Assembly: GCF_044466355.1 (NCBI RefSeq)
Contig: NZ_JBITMQ010000001.1
Span: 992,001-1,056,000, forward strand
Direction: 5' to 3'
Source: Actinophytocola sp044466355
Lineage (GTDB): Bacteria; Actinomycetota; Actinomycetes; Mycobacteriales; Pseudonocardiaceae
DNA length: 64,000 bases
Shown: positions 1 through 8,900 of the stretch, in pieces
How the letters are laid out: each line of letters starts with the position of its first letter
Numbering within the stretch: the stretch's first letter is position 1
Notes under the pieces: model-generated
What the model was told of the DNA's origin: nothing
Seen by the model: the letters and a program-made list of their open reading frames with translations, nothing else
The model's database searches: none
Program-made: the position numbers and the translations under genes

Positions 1-1056
1 GCAGCCGCGGCGCCGCAGTGTGTGCGGCCGACGGGGGTTTATCGTGAGCCGCCGACGTGGGCGGCTCGGTTGACCGATCCTCGGTCCGTGTGGCCGCTCA
101 CCACCGGGGTGGGGCAGACGGTCGCGGTTCTCGGTACCGGGGTGGACTCCGGCAACCCACAGCTGGACCGGGTTCTGCCGGGCGCGACGGACGACTGCGA
201 CGGGCGTGGCACGTTCGCCGCCGGGATCGTCGCGGGCCGGCCGGATCCGGCGACGACCTTCACCGGTATGGCGCCGGGGGCCCGGATCCTGCCGGGCAAG
301 TACACGGAGACGACCGGCAACGGGGGTGCGCCCGATCCGGACCGGCTGGCGAGTGCCATCTCGGGCGCTGTCGACGGGGGTGCGACCGTGGTTCTGGTGG
401 TCGTGCCGACCATGCGGGACAGTCCGGCGTTGGTGCGGGCCGTGCGGGAGGCTGTCGCGCGGGACGTGGTGGTCGTGTCGCCCGCCGTCGGGGACAAGGC
501 TTCGGCGCGGTCCTATCCGACGAGTTTGCCCGGCGTGCTCGGGGTGGGGGTCGTGGACGAGGGGGGTGGGGCGGTGCAGGGGGAGGCGGGGGAGCACATC
601 GCGGTTTCCGCTCCCGGTAAGGATGTCGTCGGTACGTCGGCGCGGACCGGTGGGAAGCTCGGGCACATCTGGGGGCTTGCTTCGCCGCCGCTGTACGCGG
701 CGGCTGCTTACGTTGCCGGGGCGGTGGCTTTGGTTCGTGCCTACCGGCCGGAGTTGCGGGCCGCGCAGGTGGTTCAGCGGGTCGTCGAGACGGCGAGCGG
801 GCCGCCTGGGCGGGATCCGCGGCTCGGGTGGGGGGTGCTCGATGTGCGGGCGGCTGTGACGGCTTCGTTGGGTGGGTCGGTTGCTTCCGGGGTTTCCGCC
901 GCGCCTTTTGTGCCTGCTTCCGGGCCGGGGGAGCCGGTTGTGCATCGGCGGCTTCCTGGGGTGTTGGGGGTGGGTGGGGTGTTGTTGGCTGTGGTTGCGA
1001 TCGTGTCGGTGGGGGTGGTTCGGCGGGGGCGGGCTCGGGGGTGGCGTGGCGGATGA
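1..1056 (+). CDS. mycP: Type VII secretion mycosin (subtilisin-fold), 5' end outside window; catalytic triad lost
   Basis: The frame is open from base 1, so the start and signal peptide lie upstream. The visible part begins with an Ala-rich stretch and a Cys, then the mycosin pattern W-x4-L..VWPLT before the S8 core. A C-terminal hydrophobic helix (about bases 955-1020) is followed by an Arg-rich tail, the usual MycP membrane anchor. Where the family has the Asp of DTG there is Gly (codon 133-135, LGTGVD). The His of GHGT is Arg (205-207, GRGTF). The Ser of GTS is Tyr (694-696, in PPLYAAAAYVAG). The fold motifs around these sites are kept. Known of the family: MycP stabilises the ESX membrane complex independently of proteolysis. 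Inference: this is a structural pseudoprotease of the first ESX system. It is convergent with the leftward substrate operon. Confidence 0.9.
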   Translation, partial: AAAAPQCVRPTGVYREPPTWAARLTDPRSVWPLTTGVGQTVAVLGTGVDSGNPQLDRVLPGATDDCDGRGTFAAGIVAGRPDPATTFTGMAPGARILPGKYTETTGNGGAPDPDRLASAISGAVDGGATVVLVVVPTMRDSPALVRAVREAVARDVVVVSPAVGDKASARSYPTSLPGVLGVGVVDEGGGAVQGEAGEHIAVSAPGKDVVGTSARTGGKLGHIWGLASPPLYAAAAYVAGAVALVRAYRPELRAAQVVQRVVETASGPPGRDPRLGWGVLDVRAAVTASLGGSVASGVSAAPFVPASGPGEPVVHRRLPGVLGVGGVLLAVVAIVSVGVVRRGRARGWRGG

Positions 1057-1184
1057 GTGGGCTTTCCGGTGTGGGTTTGTGTCCTCGTCGGACGGGCTGC
1101 CGTCCGGGGGGTCCTCGCCGGACGGGCTGATCTCGGGGAGGGGCCTTCCGATTCTTGCTTGTTGTGGTTTGGCATGGATGGGTG

Positions 1185-1318
1185 GCCTGCCCTCCCGTCG
1201 ACCTCCCTCCGGGCTATCACACCGCGTCAAGGGGCCGGTGTTTTTGTGCATGGTGTGCTTTTTGTTGGCCCCTTGACCCGGTGTGATCGGGCTTCGCCAG
1301 GTCGACGGGAGGGCAGGC
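1185..1318. repeat. Long imperfect palindrome between convergent genes
   Basis: The outer arms 1185-1204 and 1299-1318 are perfect 20-base reverse complements. The inner arms 1211-1236 and 1267-1292 pair with only a few mismatches, around a 30-base loop (1237-1266). It lies between the mycosin end and the end of the leftward operon. It may be a bidirectional terminator or a MITE-like relic; no transposase or target duplication is visible. Confidence 0.75.
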
Positions 1319-1348
1319 AGGCCGTCTTTGTGGGCTTTCGCCCGGCTT
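1311..1348 (+). repeat. Dispersed intergenic repeat, copy 1
   Basis: This stretch (GGGCAGGC... TCTTTGTGGGCTT...CGCCCGGCTT) recurs almost identically at 5902-5935, also between genes. It contains a small GGGC/GCCC hairpin and overlaps the right arm of the palindrome at 1185-1318. Confidence 0.65.
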
Positions 1349-1361
1349 GTGCACGAGGCTG

Positions 1362-1395
1362 GGCCCGCTTCGCGGGCCTCGGGCGCTTCGCGCCC
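1362..1395. terminator. Double UUCG-loop hairpins
   Basis: Two short GC stems with CUUCG loops lie back to back: GGCCCG/CGGGCC (1362-1378) and GGGCG/CGCCC (1381-1395). They sit just beyond the 3' end of the leftward operon (stop at 1445). GC hairpins without a U-tract are common actinobacterial terminators. The remainder of 1057-1444 holds the palindrome and repeat listed separately and no convincing gene. Confidence 0.55.
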
Positions 1396-1444
1396 GGGCC
1401 TTCCGGGTGGTGGTGCTGTGAAACACGCTTTCAGGGCATTGGGG

Positions 1445-2368
1445 TCAGTGGAGGCGGCGGCGGTCGAAGTACGTTTGGCCGTCTACTACCTCGTTGCTGT
1501 ACTGGAGGTCGCCTGCTGCGTCGATGACCACCGTTTCGCCGGTGCGCACGGCCTGTTCTAGTCGGTCGGCCAGGGCGGTCTGGTCCAGGTCCGGGTTGTC
1601 CACGGCTATGACGCGGCCGACCTCGTTGTTGAACAGGTCCATGGCTTCCTTCGCGGGTGGGTTGCCCGCCAGCGCCTCGTGTGCGGTTGTGTAGTCCGCT
1701 GCCCACGACGCGCCGAACTGGCGTTCCAGCAGTGCGCTCGCGTACGCGTGCCGGTACGCGTCGCCGTGGCCGTCTTCCTGGCCCCAGCTGGAGAAGCGGG
1801 ACTGGGCCTGTTCGTAGGCCTCGTCGCGGATGGTGCTGAACCGCCACGCCTCGTACCAGTTCAGGTCGTCCAGCATGGCTGCCTCGGTCGCGGTGATCGA
1901 TCTCGGGGTCACCACCTGGTCCAGTGGCCACCCCGGGTACTTCGTGGTGCCGCCGGGGTCGGGGGAGACCTGGTAGTTCCGCAGGATCTCGGCCGGGGCC
2001 AGCTTGCGCGGGCCCACCTCGGCCGGGGGGATCGGGTGCGCGGCCTGCTCGTCGATCCGTGCGGCCTTCTCCTGGTCCCAGTCGCGGAAGGTCATGGTGG
2101 ACAACTGGATGCCGCCGATGACCTCCTGCAGCTTCTCGCTCGCCGACGTGAGCCGGGCGGTGCCCTCGTACACCGCCCGGGCGTGCCCCGCGCCCGCCCG
2201 GGCCGAACCCTCGACGTCGCCGAACGCGGCGGTGGGAACCATTCGCCCGGTGAGGGCTCGCGCGATGCGGTCCAACGCGGACACCTGCCGGGGCAGGTCC
2301 CGGGTCGCGGCAACGGTCAGCGCGTCGTGCTGAACGTGAAACCCGGGCCCTGGGGCGGGTTCCGGCAT
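1445..2368 (-). CDS. Predicted T7SS effector: helical N-terminus plus DUF6973-like C-terminal domain
   Basis: The product has 307 residues. The first ~110 are helical and WXG-like (residues ~1-100, with GDVEGSARAG). The C-terminal half has the pattern GHGDAYRHAYASALL...HEALAGNP...AKEAMDLFNNEVGR, which I recognise as the DUF6973-type domain of polymorphic-toxin-like proteins. The conserved His, Asp and Arg of HGDAYRHA look like an active or metal site, but the activity is unknown. The start is supported by GAGAGGAG upstream. It is the last gene of the leftward ESX operon, 38 bases after the lytic-transglycosylase-like gene. The context suggests a secreted substrate. Domain assignment is by motif memory, so function is moderate confidence. 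Confidence 0.75.
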   Translation of the reverse strand: MPEPAPGPGFHVQHDALTVAATRDLPRQVSALDRIARALTGRMVPTAAFGDVEGSARAGAGHARAVYEGTARLTSASEKLQEVIGGIQLSTMTFRDWDQEKAARIDEQAAHPIPPAEVGPRKLAPAEILRNYQVSPDPGGTTKYPGWPLDQVVTPRSITATEAAMLDDLNWYEAWRFSTIRDEAYEQAQSRFSSWGQEDGHGDAYRHAYASALLERQFGASWAADYTTAHEALAGNPPAKEAMDLFNNEVGRVIAVDNPDLDQTALADRLEQAVRTGETVVIDAAGDLQYSNEVVDGQTYFDRRRLH

Positions 2369-2406
2369 GTCCGGGCTCCTCTCGGCTCACCGGGCGAATG
2401 GCGGAC

Positions 2407-3198
2407 TCAGTCCGCGCGTACCTTCTGCGCGGTCGTGTTGATGCTGTCGGCCTGCCGGCCGGAGAGGTCCTCGTAGCACTTCGCGCCGGAGCGGATCTCG
2501 TCGCTCTGGGTGCGGAGTCGCTCCTGGCCGCGCGTCGCGTGGTCGCGGTACGCCTGCGTGTTCGCGGTGTGCGCCTGGTGCGCGGTACCCGATGCCTGCA
2601 CCTGACCGAACGCCGCGCTGCTCGCCGCCGCGCCGCCGACGGTGTTGGCGGCGCGCTTCAGCTTGTCCGCCGGGTTGAGCAGCTTGCCGACCGCTTCGAG
2701 CAGTTTCTGCAGCTCCGACATGAACCCGTTCGAGTTGGACTGTTGCCCGTCGGCGCCGCTCGGGGTGGTCTGGTGGTCCTGCTGCACCGGGGCCGGGTCC
2801 GTGGCCGCGCCGTTGTTCATGTTCGCGATGCCCTGGCGTGCGGTGTCCAGGTGCGACCGGTACTGGCCCTCGGTGTAGGTGGACCAGTCGTTGAACGAGT
2901 TGTTGCGCTGCTGGTAGATCTGGTACGCGTGCTGGGCGTTGGTCGCCGGGTCGAGGTTCGCGTCGTGGTTGCGCGTCGCCTGCTCGGCCGCCGTGCCGTA
3001 GCCGGGGTTGAGCGACCGGATCTGCCACAGCCCGACCGACGCGCCCCACTTCTGCGTCTGCAGGCCGATGTCCCCGAGCGCGCCTGGGTTTCCGCTCGAC
3101 TCCGCCAGCGCGACCGCGACCGCGATCTCCAGGTCGTCCCCGGTGAACCCGGCGTTGGCCGCGTGTTGCGCGATTTCCTGGGCCGTCAAGTTCGGCAT
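2407..3198 (-). CDS. Lytic-transglycosylase-like (SLT) protein with T7SS-type helical tail
   Basis: The product has 263 residues. Residues ~20-115 read like a lysozyme/SLT fold: AVALAESSGNPGA (probable catalytic Glu in AESSG), SVGLWQI, and LDPATNAQHAYQIY. A Gln/Ser linker follows, then a helical C-terminus (about 200-263) resembling EspC/WXG secretion targets. No classical signal peptide is visible, in line with T7SS export rather than Sec. GAGAGGAA precedes the ATG. It lies between the PPE-like and DUF6973-like genes in the same operon. Likely role: a peptidoglycan hydrolase opening the wall for, or delivered by, the ESX machine. Role is inferred; the fold is fairly secure. Confidence 0.8.
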   Translation of the reverse strand: MPNLTAQEIAQHAANAGFTGDDLEIAVAVALAESSGNPGALGDIGLQTQKWGASVGLWQIRSLNPGYGTAAEQATRNHDANLDPATNAQHAYQIYQQRNNSFNDWSTYTEGQYRSHLDTARQGIANMNNGAATDPAPVQQDHQTTPSGADGQQSNSNGFMSELQKLLEAVGKLLNPADKLKRAANTVGGAAASSAAFGQVQASGTAHQAHTANTQAYRDHATRGQERLRTQSDEIRSGAKCYEDLSGRQADSINTTAQKVRAD

Positions 3199-3210
3199 TT
3201 CACATTCCTC

Positions 3211-4398
3211 TCAGAATCGGTACCCACCCGGCGGGTCCTGCTCGACGGCGGGGTCCTCGCCGACCACCGGTGGCGTGATGGTCGCCGACTCGCCCCAGAC
3301 CTCCTCGGTCTCCATGAGCCACGGCGGGATGCGGCGCGCCCCGGACATGTCACCCGCGCCAGGGGCGAACGGCATGAACGGCATCATCGGCATGCCGGTG
3401 CCCATGCCCGCCCCGGCCGCCGCCGCACCGCCCGCGGCACGCATGGCGGCCGCGGCTGCGGCCGAGCCCTGCTGTGCGCCGACCACCCCGGCCTGTGGCG
3501 TCGCGGCGGTCCCACCGCCGATCGCGCCGCCTCCTCCGCCACCACCGCTGAAACCCTTGAGCGGCACCGTGTTCGGCTTGGTGTCCTTCTTGTCCTTCTT
3601 CACCGGCTTCTTCGACCACGGCGGCACCTTCGGCAGCAGCGGCATGCCGAGGCGACCGGTGCCGGCGGCCACGGCGGCCGCGATGCCCGCGCTGAACATG
3701 TTGCCGAACACCGGTTTGCTCGTCGTCTGCTCCAGCTCGGTGCCGCCGTGCCGGCCGAGTTCGTCCTGGCCCGCGACCTGCCCGGTCGGTGGCACGTCCG
3801 GTGCCGCACCGGCGGTCGGGGTGCGGGGAATGGACTGGTCGGCGGCCTGGTAGTGACCCGCCAGTTCGGTCATCACGGCGACCGCCCTCGCGTGCGCCGC
3901 CTCCGCCGCCGCGGCGGCCTGCTGCTGTTCCTCGACCGCGCGCACCGCGTCGGCCTGCTGCTGCCGTAGCTCGTAGACCTGGCCGCGGGGCAGGAACGGG
4001 TTGACCGACAGCGGCGTCGAGGCCATCCGGACCGTCGCGCCGGACAGTTCGGGAACCGCGACCGGGGGCGGCATCTCACGCTTGGCCTTGGCGAGCGCGT
4101 CGGCCGCGTCGTGGGTGAGGTCGCGCATCACGAGCGACGCCTCGGCGATCCTGCGCAGGCCGGTGGCGAGGTCGCCGACCATGACCTGGTACTGCTCGGC
4201 GGCGCCGCCCTTCCAGTCCTTGCGGAACCGGGTGAGCTTGCCCTCCAGGTTGGACGCCTGCTCGTTGAGCCTGGCCCCGACCGCTTCCCACTGGTGCGCA
4301 GCGGTGCGCGGGGTCCCCTCGTCGCCCGCGTGGAGCATGTCCCACAGCTCCTGGTGGCTGAACGCGGCGAACGGTGTGGTGACGTACATGGGCGTCAC
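3211..4398 (-). CDS. PPE/WXG-like T7SS substrate with C-terminal WLxETExxWG motif
   Basis: The product has 395 residues. The N-terminal ~190 residues are two long helical segments (LWDMLHAGDEG..., then an Ala/Gln/Glu-rich coiled coil) with WKGGAAEQY as the WXG-type turn, as in PPE-like proteins. The middle is Gly/Ala/Pro/Met-rich and low in complexity (GGGGGGGAIGGG, MGTGMPMMPFMPF). Near the C-terminus is PPWLMETEEVWG, matched by TWLSEDDKVWG in the large PPE-like protein at 29752-32442. The start codon overlaps the upstream stop (ATGA), so the two are translationally coupled. Probably secreted or surface-exposed with the WXG-like partner encoded just before it. Confidence 0.8.
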   Translation of the reverse strand: MTPMYVTTPFAAFSHQELWDMLHAGDEGTPRTAAHQWEAVGARLNEQASNLEGKLTRFRKDWKGGAAEQYQVMVGDLATGLRRIAEASLVMRDLTHDAADALAKAKREMPPPVAVPELSGATVRMASTPLSVNPFLPRGQVYELRQQQADAVRAVEEQQQAAAAAEAAHARAVAVMTELAGHYQAADQSIPRTPTAGAAPDVPPTGQVAGQDELGRHGGTELEQTTSKPVFGNMFSAGIAAAVAAGTGRLGMPLLPKVPPWSKKPVKKDKKDTKPNTVPLKGFSGGGGGGGAIGGGTAATPQAGVVGAQQGSAAAAAAMRAAGGAAAAGAGMGTGMPMMPFMPFAPGAGDMSGARRIPPWLMETEEVWGESATITPPVVGEDPAVEQDPPGGYRF

Positions 4399-4946
4399 GC
4401 CTTCCCTGGCTCGTGCTCGTCGAGGAGCGCGTCGACGATGTCCTCGACGACGTCGTCACGGGAACCACCGGGCTGCTCGTGCGGCTCGTCGCCGATGATG
4501 TCCTCGACGATCGAGTCCACGACATGCCCGCCGAGGCCGTTGCCGATCGCGTTGCCGATCCCGTTGCCGAGGCCGTTGCCGATGCCGGGAGGCAGGCCGT
4601 CGGGACCGAGCCCGGGGCCGACGCCGTGCGCGGCGTTCCGCACCGCCGCGGCCACCTCGTCGTCGTAGTGCTCGTAGGACGTCGTCACGGACTTGGTGAT
4701 CTCCGCGGCGAAGTCGATCGCGTCGCGCGCCTGCCCGACCAGGACGGACATCTCGTCGACGGCCACGTCGTGGTTGGTGCGCAGCGACTGCGCCTCGCCG
4801 AACGTGCCGAGCAGCATCGCCGCCACGGTGAGCGCGTCCAGGTGCCCCTTCGGCTGGGCCATGCCACTCAGCTGGGTGCCCAGCTCGTGCGTGAACGTCG
4901 TGAGCGAGTCCAGGTTGATCGCGAAGGCCTCGTCGGGCGACGGCAT
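4395..4946 (-). CDS. WXG-like protein with glycine/asparagine-rich segment
   Basis: The product has 183 residues. Residues ~10-105 form two amphipathic helices of the EspC/WXG kind (LDSLTTFTHELGTQL...; AAEITKSVTTSYEHYDDEV). A GLGNGIGNAIGNGLGG-type segment and an acidic tail (DDVVEDIVDALLDEHEPGKA) follow. The gene overlaps the next by ATGA and has AAAGGGGA before its own ATG. Probable partner of the PPE-like protein encoded next, by analogy with PE/PPE pairs. No enzymatic motif is seen. Confidence 0.7.
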   Translation of the reverse strand: MPSPDEAFAINLDSLTTFTHELGTQLSGMAQPKGHLDALTVAAMLLGTFGEAQSLRTNHDVAVDEMSVLVGQARDAIDFAAEITKSVTTSYEHYDDEVAAAVRNAAHGVGPGLGPDGLPPGIGNGLGNGIGNAIGNGLGGHVVDSIVEDIIGDEPHEQPGGSRDDVVEDIVDALLDEHEPGKA

Positions 4947-5035
4947 GAGATCCCCTTTCGCGGCGCGGGTCGCGGCGGGGTGGGTGGCCTGCCTGGCTCA
5001 CCCACCCCACGCGCGCCCGACGTGGAGGTGGTGGC

Positions 5036-5392
5036 TCAGTACAGGCCCTGCCCCGCCGGGGTCGCGCCGTGCTGCTGGAACTTGGACGCCAGGTGCCCGT
5101 CGAGCGCCGCGCCGTCCGCGGCCGACTGGCTCAGCAGCCCACCGAGGTTGTGGACGATCTGCGTCATCTCGGCGAGCAGCCCGCGCAGCTTGGACTCGGC
5201 GGCCTGGGCGTCCAGACCGGACTGCGCGCCGGACCGGTACCAGGTCTCGCGGACCGGGCTCAGCGCGGTGTCGAGGTCGCTCAGCGCCACGTTGATGGCA
5301 CCGGCGTACTTCACCAGCGAACCACCGGCGCTGTCCACCGCGCCGTAGTTCATCGCGACGGTGCCGCTGGAGGCTGCGCCTTCCGTGTACAT
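5036..5392 (-). CDS. WXG100 family protein
   Basis: The product has 118 residues: two helices with the turn TWYRSG (a W-x-x-S-G variant) near residue 50, the standard helical hairpin of ESAT-6-like proteins. AAAGGAG precedes the ATG. It lies 33 bases downstream of another WXG100 gene of the same length, so the two probably form the heterodimeric EsxA/EsxB-like pair of the first ESX system. Confidence 0.85.
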   Translation of the reverse strand: MYTEGAASSGTVAMNYGAVDSAGGSLVKYAGAINVALSDLDTALSPVRETWYRSGAQSGLDAQAAESKLRGLLAEMTQIVHNLGGLLSQSAADGAALDGHLASKFQQHGATPAGQGLY

Positions 5393-5425
5393 CGTCAGCT
5401 CACTCCTTTCGGTCGTACTGGGGGA

Positions 5426-5782
5426 TCAGCCGTTCAGGCCGGACACGATGCCGGAGCCGCCCGACGCGCCCTGAGCGGTCTGCGTGAACTTCACGCCCTG
5501 CTGGCGCGAGAACTCGGAGTGCTGCGTCATGACCTCGTTGAACTTCTGCGCGATCACGTTCAGCTCGAGCCGCGCCTTCTGGATGCGGTCGTTCAGCAGC
5601 ATCTTGTTCTGGTCGAAGGAAAGCCTTGCCGCGCCGTTGAAGTTGGCCGTCGCGCCGACCAGGCTGTCCACTTCGGAGTTGAGCTTGCCCATCATGTCCT
5701 GGATGCGGACCGAGGTGTCGTCGAAGTCCTTGGCGGCCTTCCCCATGACGGCCTGGTCAACGAGAATTCCCTGAGGTGCCAT
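5426..5782 (-). CDS. WXG100 family protein (FNG variant)
   Basis: The product has 118 residues and the helix-turn-helix hairpin of WXG100 proteins. Phe replaces Trp in the turn (NFNGAARLSF, residues ~48-57). The C-terminal tail is Gly/Ser-rich. It leads the leftward substrate operon and has a perfect AAGGAGG site. That site and the start codon lie inside an inverted repeat (5780-5817), which may control translation. Likely dimer partner of the next gene. Confidence 0.85.
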   Translation of the reverse strand: MAPQGILVDQAVMGKAAKDFDDTSVRIQDMMGKLNSEVDSLVGATANFNGAARLSFDQNKMLLNDRIQKARLELNVIAQKFNEVMTQHSEFSRQQGVKFTQTAQGASGGSGIVSGLNG

Positions 5783-5817
5783 AGTGTGTGTTACCTCCTT
5801 CCGGGAGTCACACTATG
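5780..5817 (-). promoter_or_regulatory. Hairpin burying RBS and start codon of the WXG100 pair
   Basis: On the transcript, CATAGTGTG (5817-5809) is the exact reverse complement of CACACTATG (5788-5780), whose last three bases are the AUG of the WXG100 gene. Inside, CTCC (5807-5804) can pair with GGAG (5798-5795) of the AAGGAGG site. Nested stems would hide both signals, which suggests conditional translation (RNA thermometer or protein-bound). The pairing is read from sequence; the function is inferred. Confidence 0.55.
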
Positions 5818-5901
5818 GGCGTCGATCGGCTGCTCCAACGGCACAACTGCCCAGCTCTTCGACGGCGTTTTTACCCACAGGGGGCATGGGTTTCCCTCGG
5901 G

Positions 5902-5935
5902 GGGCAGGCTGTCTTTGTGGGCTTGCGCCCGGCTT
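5902..5935 (+). repeat. Dispersed intergenic repeat, copy 2
   Basis: Near-identical to 1311-1348 (GGGCAGGC, then TCTTTGTGGGCTT and GCGCCCGGCTT). Both copies lie in short intergenic gaps beside leftward ESX genes. Confidence 0.6.
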
Positions 5936-5950
5936 TGGCGGTGGCTGGGT

Positions 5951-5972
5951 GCTGAAGGGGTCCTTCGGTGCG
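5951..5972. terminator. Hairpin downstream of EccC
   Basis: GCTGAAGG-GGT-CCTTCGG can form a short stem (one wobble) just beyond the EccC stop at 5997 in the leftward direction. A relative, ACCGAAGG/CCTTCGGT, is found in the strong terminator at 54475-54505. It would separate EccC from the WXG100 operon. Confidence 0.45.
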
Positions 5973-5996
5973 GTGGTTGGGTGACGATTGGGGCCT

Positions 5997-8900
5997 TCAG
6001 GTTGGTTCTGTCCAGCTGACCTGGACCAGTTCGGTGCCCGCTCGCCTGCGCACCAGGTTTCCCCGGCCGGGTGGTTGCGGGCCCGGCCGCACGTCACCGA
6101 TCAGGGCGCCCTCGTCCCGGTCGCCGGACATCACGATGCCCGGCGTGCCCAGTTCCCGGATGCGCTGGATCACCGGGTCGAACGCCGCCCTCGCCGCGCC
6201 GCCGCTGCTCCTCGTGATCACCAGGTGCAGGCCGATGTCCCTCGCGTGCGGCAGGTAGTCCAGCAGGGGCTGCAGCGGGTGCACCAGCTTGCCCGGGGAC
6301 GCGACCAGTTCGTAGTCGTCCACCAGCAGGAACAGCTCGCGGCCCGTCCACCAGTCGCGGCGTCGCAGCTGTTCCGGGGTGATGTCCGGGCCGGGCAGGC
6401 GTTCGCGCATCGCGGTGGCGATCTGCGTGACGTAGTCCTCCAGTACCGGTTCCGAGCCCGCGTACCCCAGCAGGTGTTCCCGTGGCACCGCGCCCAGCAG
6501 TCCCCGCCGGTAGTCGACCAGGACGATCCGGGCCTCGTCCGGGGTGTAGCGGCGGGTGATGCCGTCGGCGATGGTGCGTAGGAGTGCGGTCTTGCCGCAT
6601 TCGACGTCGGCGAAGGCCAGGAAGTGCGGTTCGGCGTCGAAGTCGATGTACGCCGGGCGCAGGTCGGACTCCGCCAGGCCCAGTGGGATGCCGCGGCCCG
6701 GCCTGTGCCACGCGTCCGCCAGCGACGCGGCCGGGACCTCGCGGGGGAGAAGGCGCATCCTCGGAGCGTGCGGGCCGGGCCACGCGGCGGTGATCCGCTT
6801 GACCAGGTCGGCGGTGCCGTCCGGCAGCGTGTCCACGCGGTCGTCGCCGTCGAGGCGGGGCAGCACCCCCAGCATGTGCAGCCGGTCCATGGTGATGCCG
6901 CGGCCCGGCTTGTTCTTCGGGACGTTCATCGCCACCCGGCGGTCGATCATCGAGTCGGACGGGTCGCCCAGGCGCAGCTCGACGCGGGTGCCCATGCTGT
7001 CGCGCAGCTGAGTCGGCATGCTCAGCCACCACGTCGTCGACACGGCCACGTGGATGCCGAACCCCAGGCCACGGGTGGCGAGCCGGATGATCGTCGCCTC
7101 CAGGAACTCGTACTCCTGGCGGACCGTCGCCCAGTCGTCGATCACCAGGAACACGTCGCCGAACTCGCGGCCGTCGTCGCTCTCGGTGAAGTCCGCACGG
7201 CGGGAACGGAACGTGGTGATCGAGTCGACGCCGTGTTCGGCGAACAACGCCTCCCGCTGCGCCAGCAGGGACGCGACCTCCGCCACCATGCGCCGACAGC
7301 TCTCCGCGTCCCGGCGTACCGCGTAGCCGCTCACGTGCGGCAGCCCCGACACCGCGCCCAGCGCGCCGCCGCCCATGTCCAGCAGGAACACCTGCACCTC
7401 GGCCGGGGTGTGGGTGAGCGCCAGCGACGCGACCAGCCCGCGCAGGAACGTGCTCTTCCCGCTCTGCGGCGCGCCGATCAGCATCACGTTGCCCGCCGCG
7501 CCGGTCAGGTCGAACCACAGCTCGTCGCGGGTCTGCTCGAACGGCTTGTCCACGATGGCCACCGGGACCACCAGCGACCCGTTGCCGCGCCAGTCCTTCG
7601 GGCACAGCCCACGCCGTTCGTCGGCCGCGAGCGGCGGCAACAGCTGGTCGAGCGTCGGTGGGTCGGCCAACGGCGGCAGCCAGATCTGGTGCGCGGGCGG
7701 GCCCATGCCTTCCAGCCGGGACAGCATCGCCCCCATGATCGTCTCACCGGTGCCGTCCGCGGCGTCCGGTGTGGACGGTGGGGCAGGCGTGGGCGGGGTC
7801 GGGTCGGTGACCCTCGTCAGCCGGAACGGCAGCACCTGCCTGCCCGGCGCCGCCGGTCGCGCCGGGCCGGTCACGCGTGGCGGCAGCTCGCCGGACACGA
7901 ACGCGGTCTTCAGGCGCCGCAACGTCTCCGTGTCCGTCTTGAGGTACGCCGAACCCGGCACCGCGGGCAGGTGGTACGCGTCGGGCACGCCGAGCACGGT
8001 CCGGCTCTCCGCGGCCGAGAACGTCCGCAGGCCGATGCGGTACGACAGGTGCGCCTCCAGCCCCCGCAACCGGCCCTCCTCCAGCCGCTGCGACGCCAGC
8101 AGCAGGTGCACCGCGAGGCTGCGGCCCAGCCTGCCGATCTGCACGAACAGGTCGATGAACTCCGGGCGGCTGGACAACAGCTCGCTGAACTCGTCGATGA
8201 TCACCAGCAGCGACGGCATCGGTGCGAGGTCGGCCCCGGCGGCGCGGGCGCGCTCGTAGTCGCGCACCGACGCGAAGTTGCCCGCCGCCCGCAGCAGCTC
8301 CTGCCTGCGCACCAGCTCACCGTTGATCGCGTCGGCCATGCGGTCGACCAGTGCCAGGTCCTCCGACAGGTTGGTGATCACCGCGCACGTGTGCGGCAGG
8401 TCGGTCATCCCGGCGAACGTGGCGCCGCCCTTGAAGTCGATCAGCGCCAGGTTCACCGCCTCTGACGAGTGCGTCACGACCAGCCCGCAGACCAGCGTGC
8501 GCAGCAGCTCGCTCTTGCCGGACCCGGTCGCGCCGATCGCGAGGCCGTGCGGGCCCATGCCGCCCTCCGCGGACTCCTTCAGGTCCAGCTCCACCGGCTG
8601 GCCCTGCGGGTCGAGCCCCAGCGGCACCCGCAGCCGGTCGCGCGCGGACCTCGGCCGCCACGTGACCGCCGGATCGGTGTCGCGCGGGTCGTCGAGGCCG
8701 AGCAGCACCGCCAGCCCGAACGTGGTCGACAGCGGGCTCTCCGCGGTCACCACCCCGGCCCGCGGGTACGGCGCGAGCTCCCTGGCCAGCGCGGTCGCGG
8801 CCAGGTGGTCGACCTGGTCGTGCACACCGAGGTAGGAGTAGACCGCGTCCGACCCGGCGTCGACCAGCATGCCGACCTTGCCGTCGGCGACGTGGAGCCC

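Noticed and set aside
1057..1444. Small forward frames after the mycosin
   Set aside because: They cross the palindrome and hairpins, lack ribosome sites and do not read like proteins.
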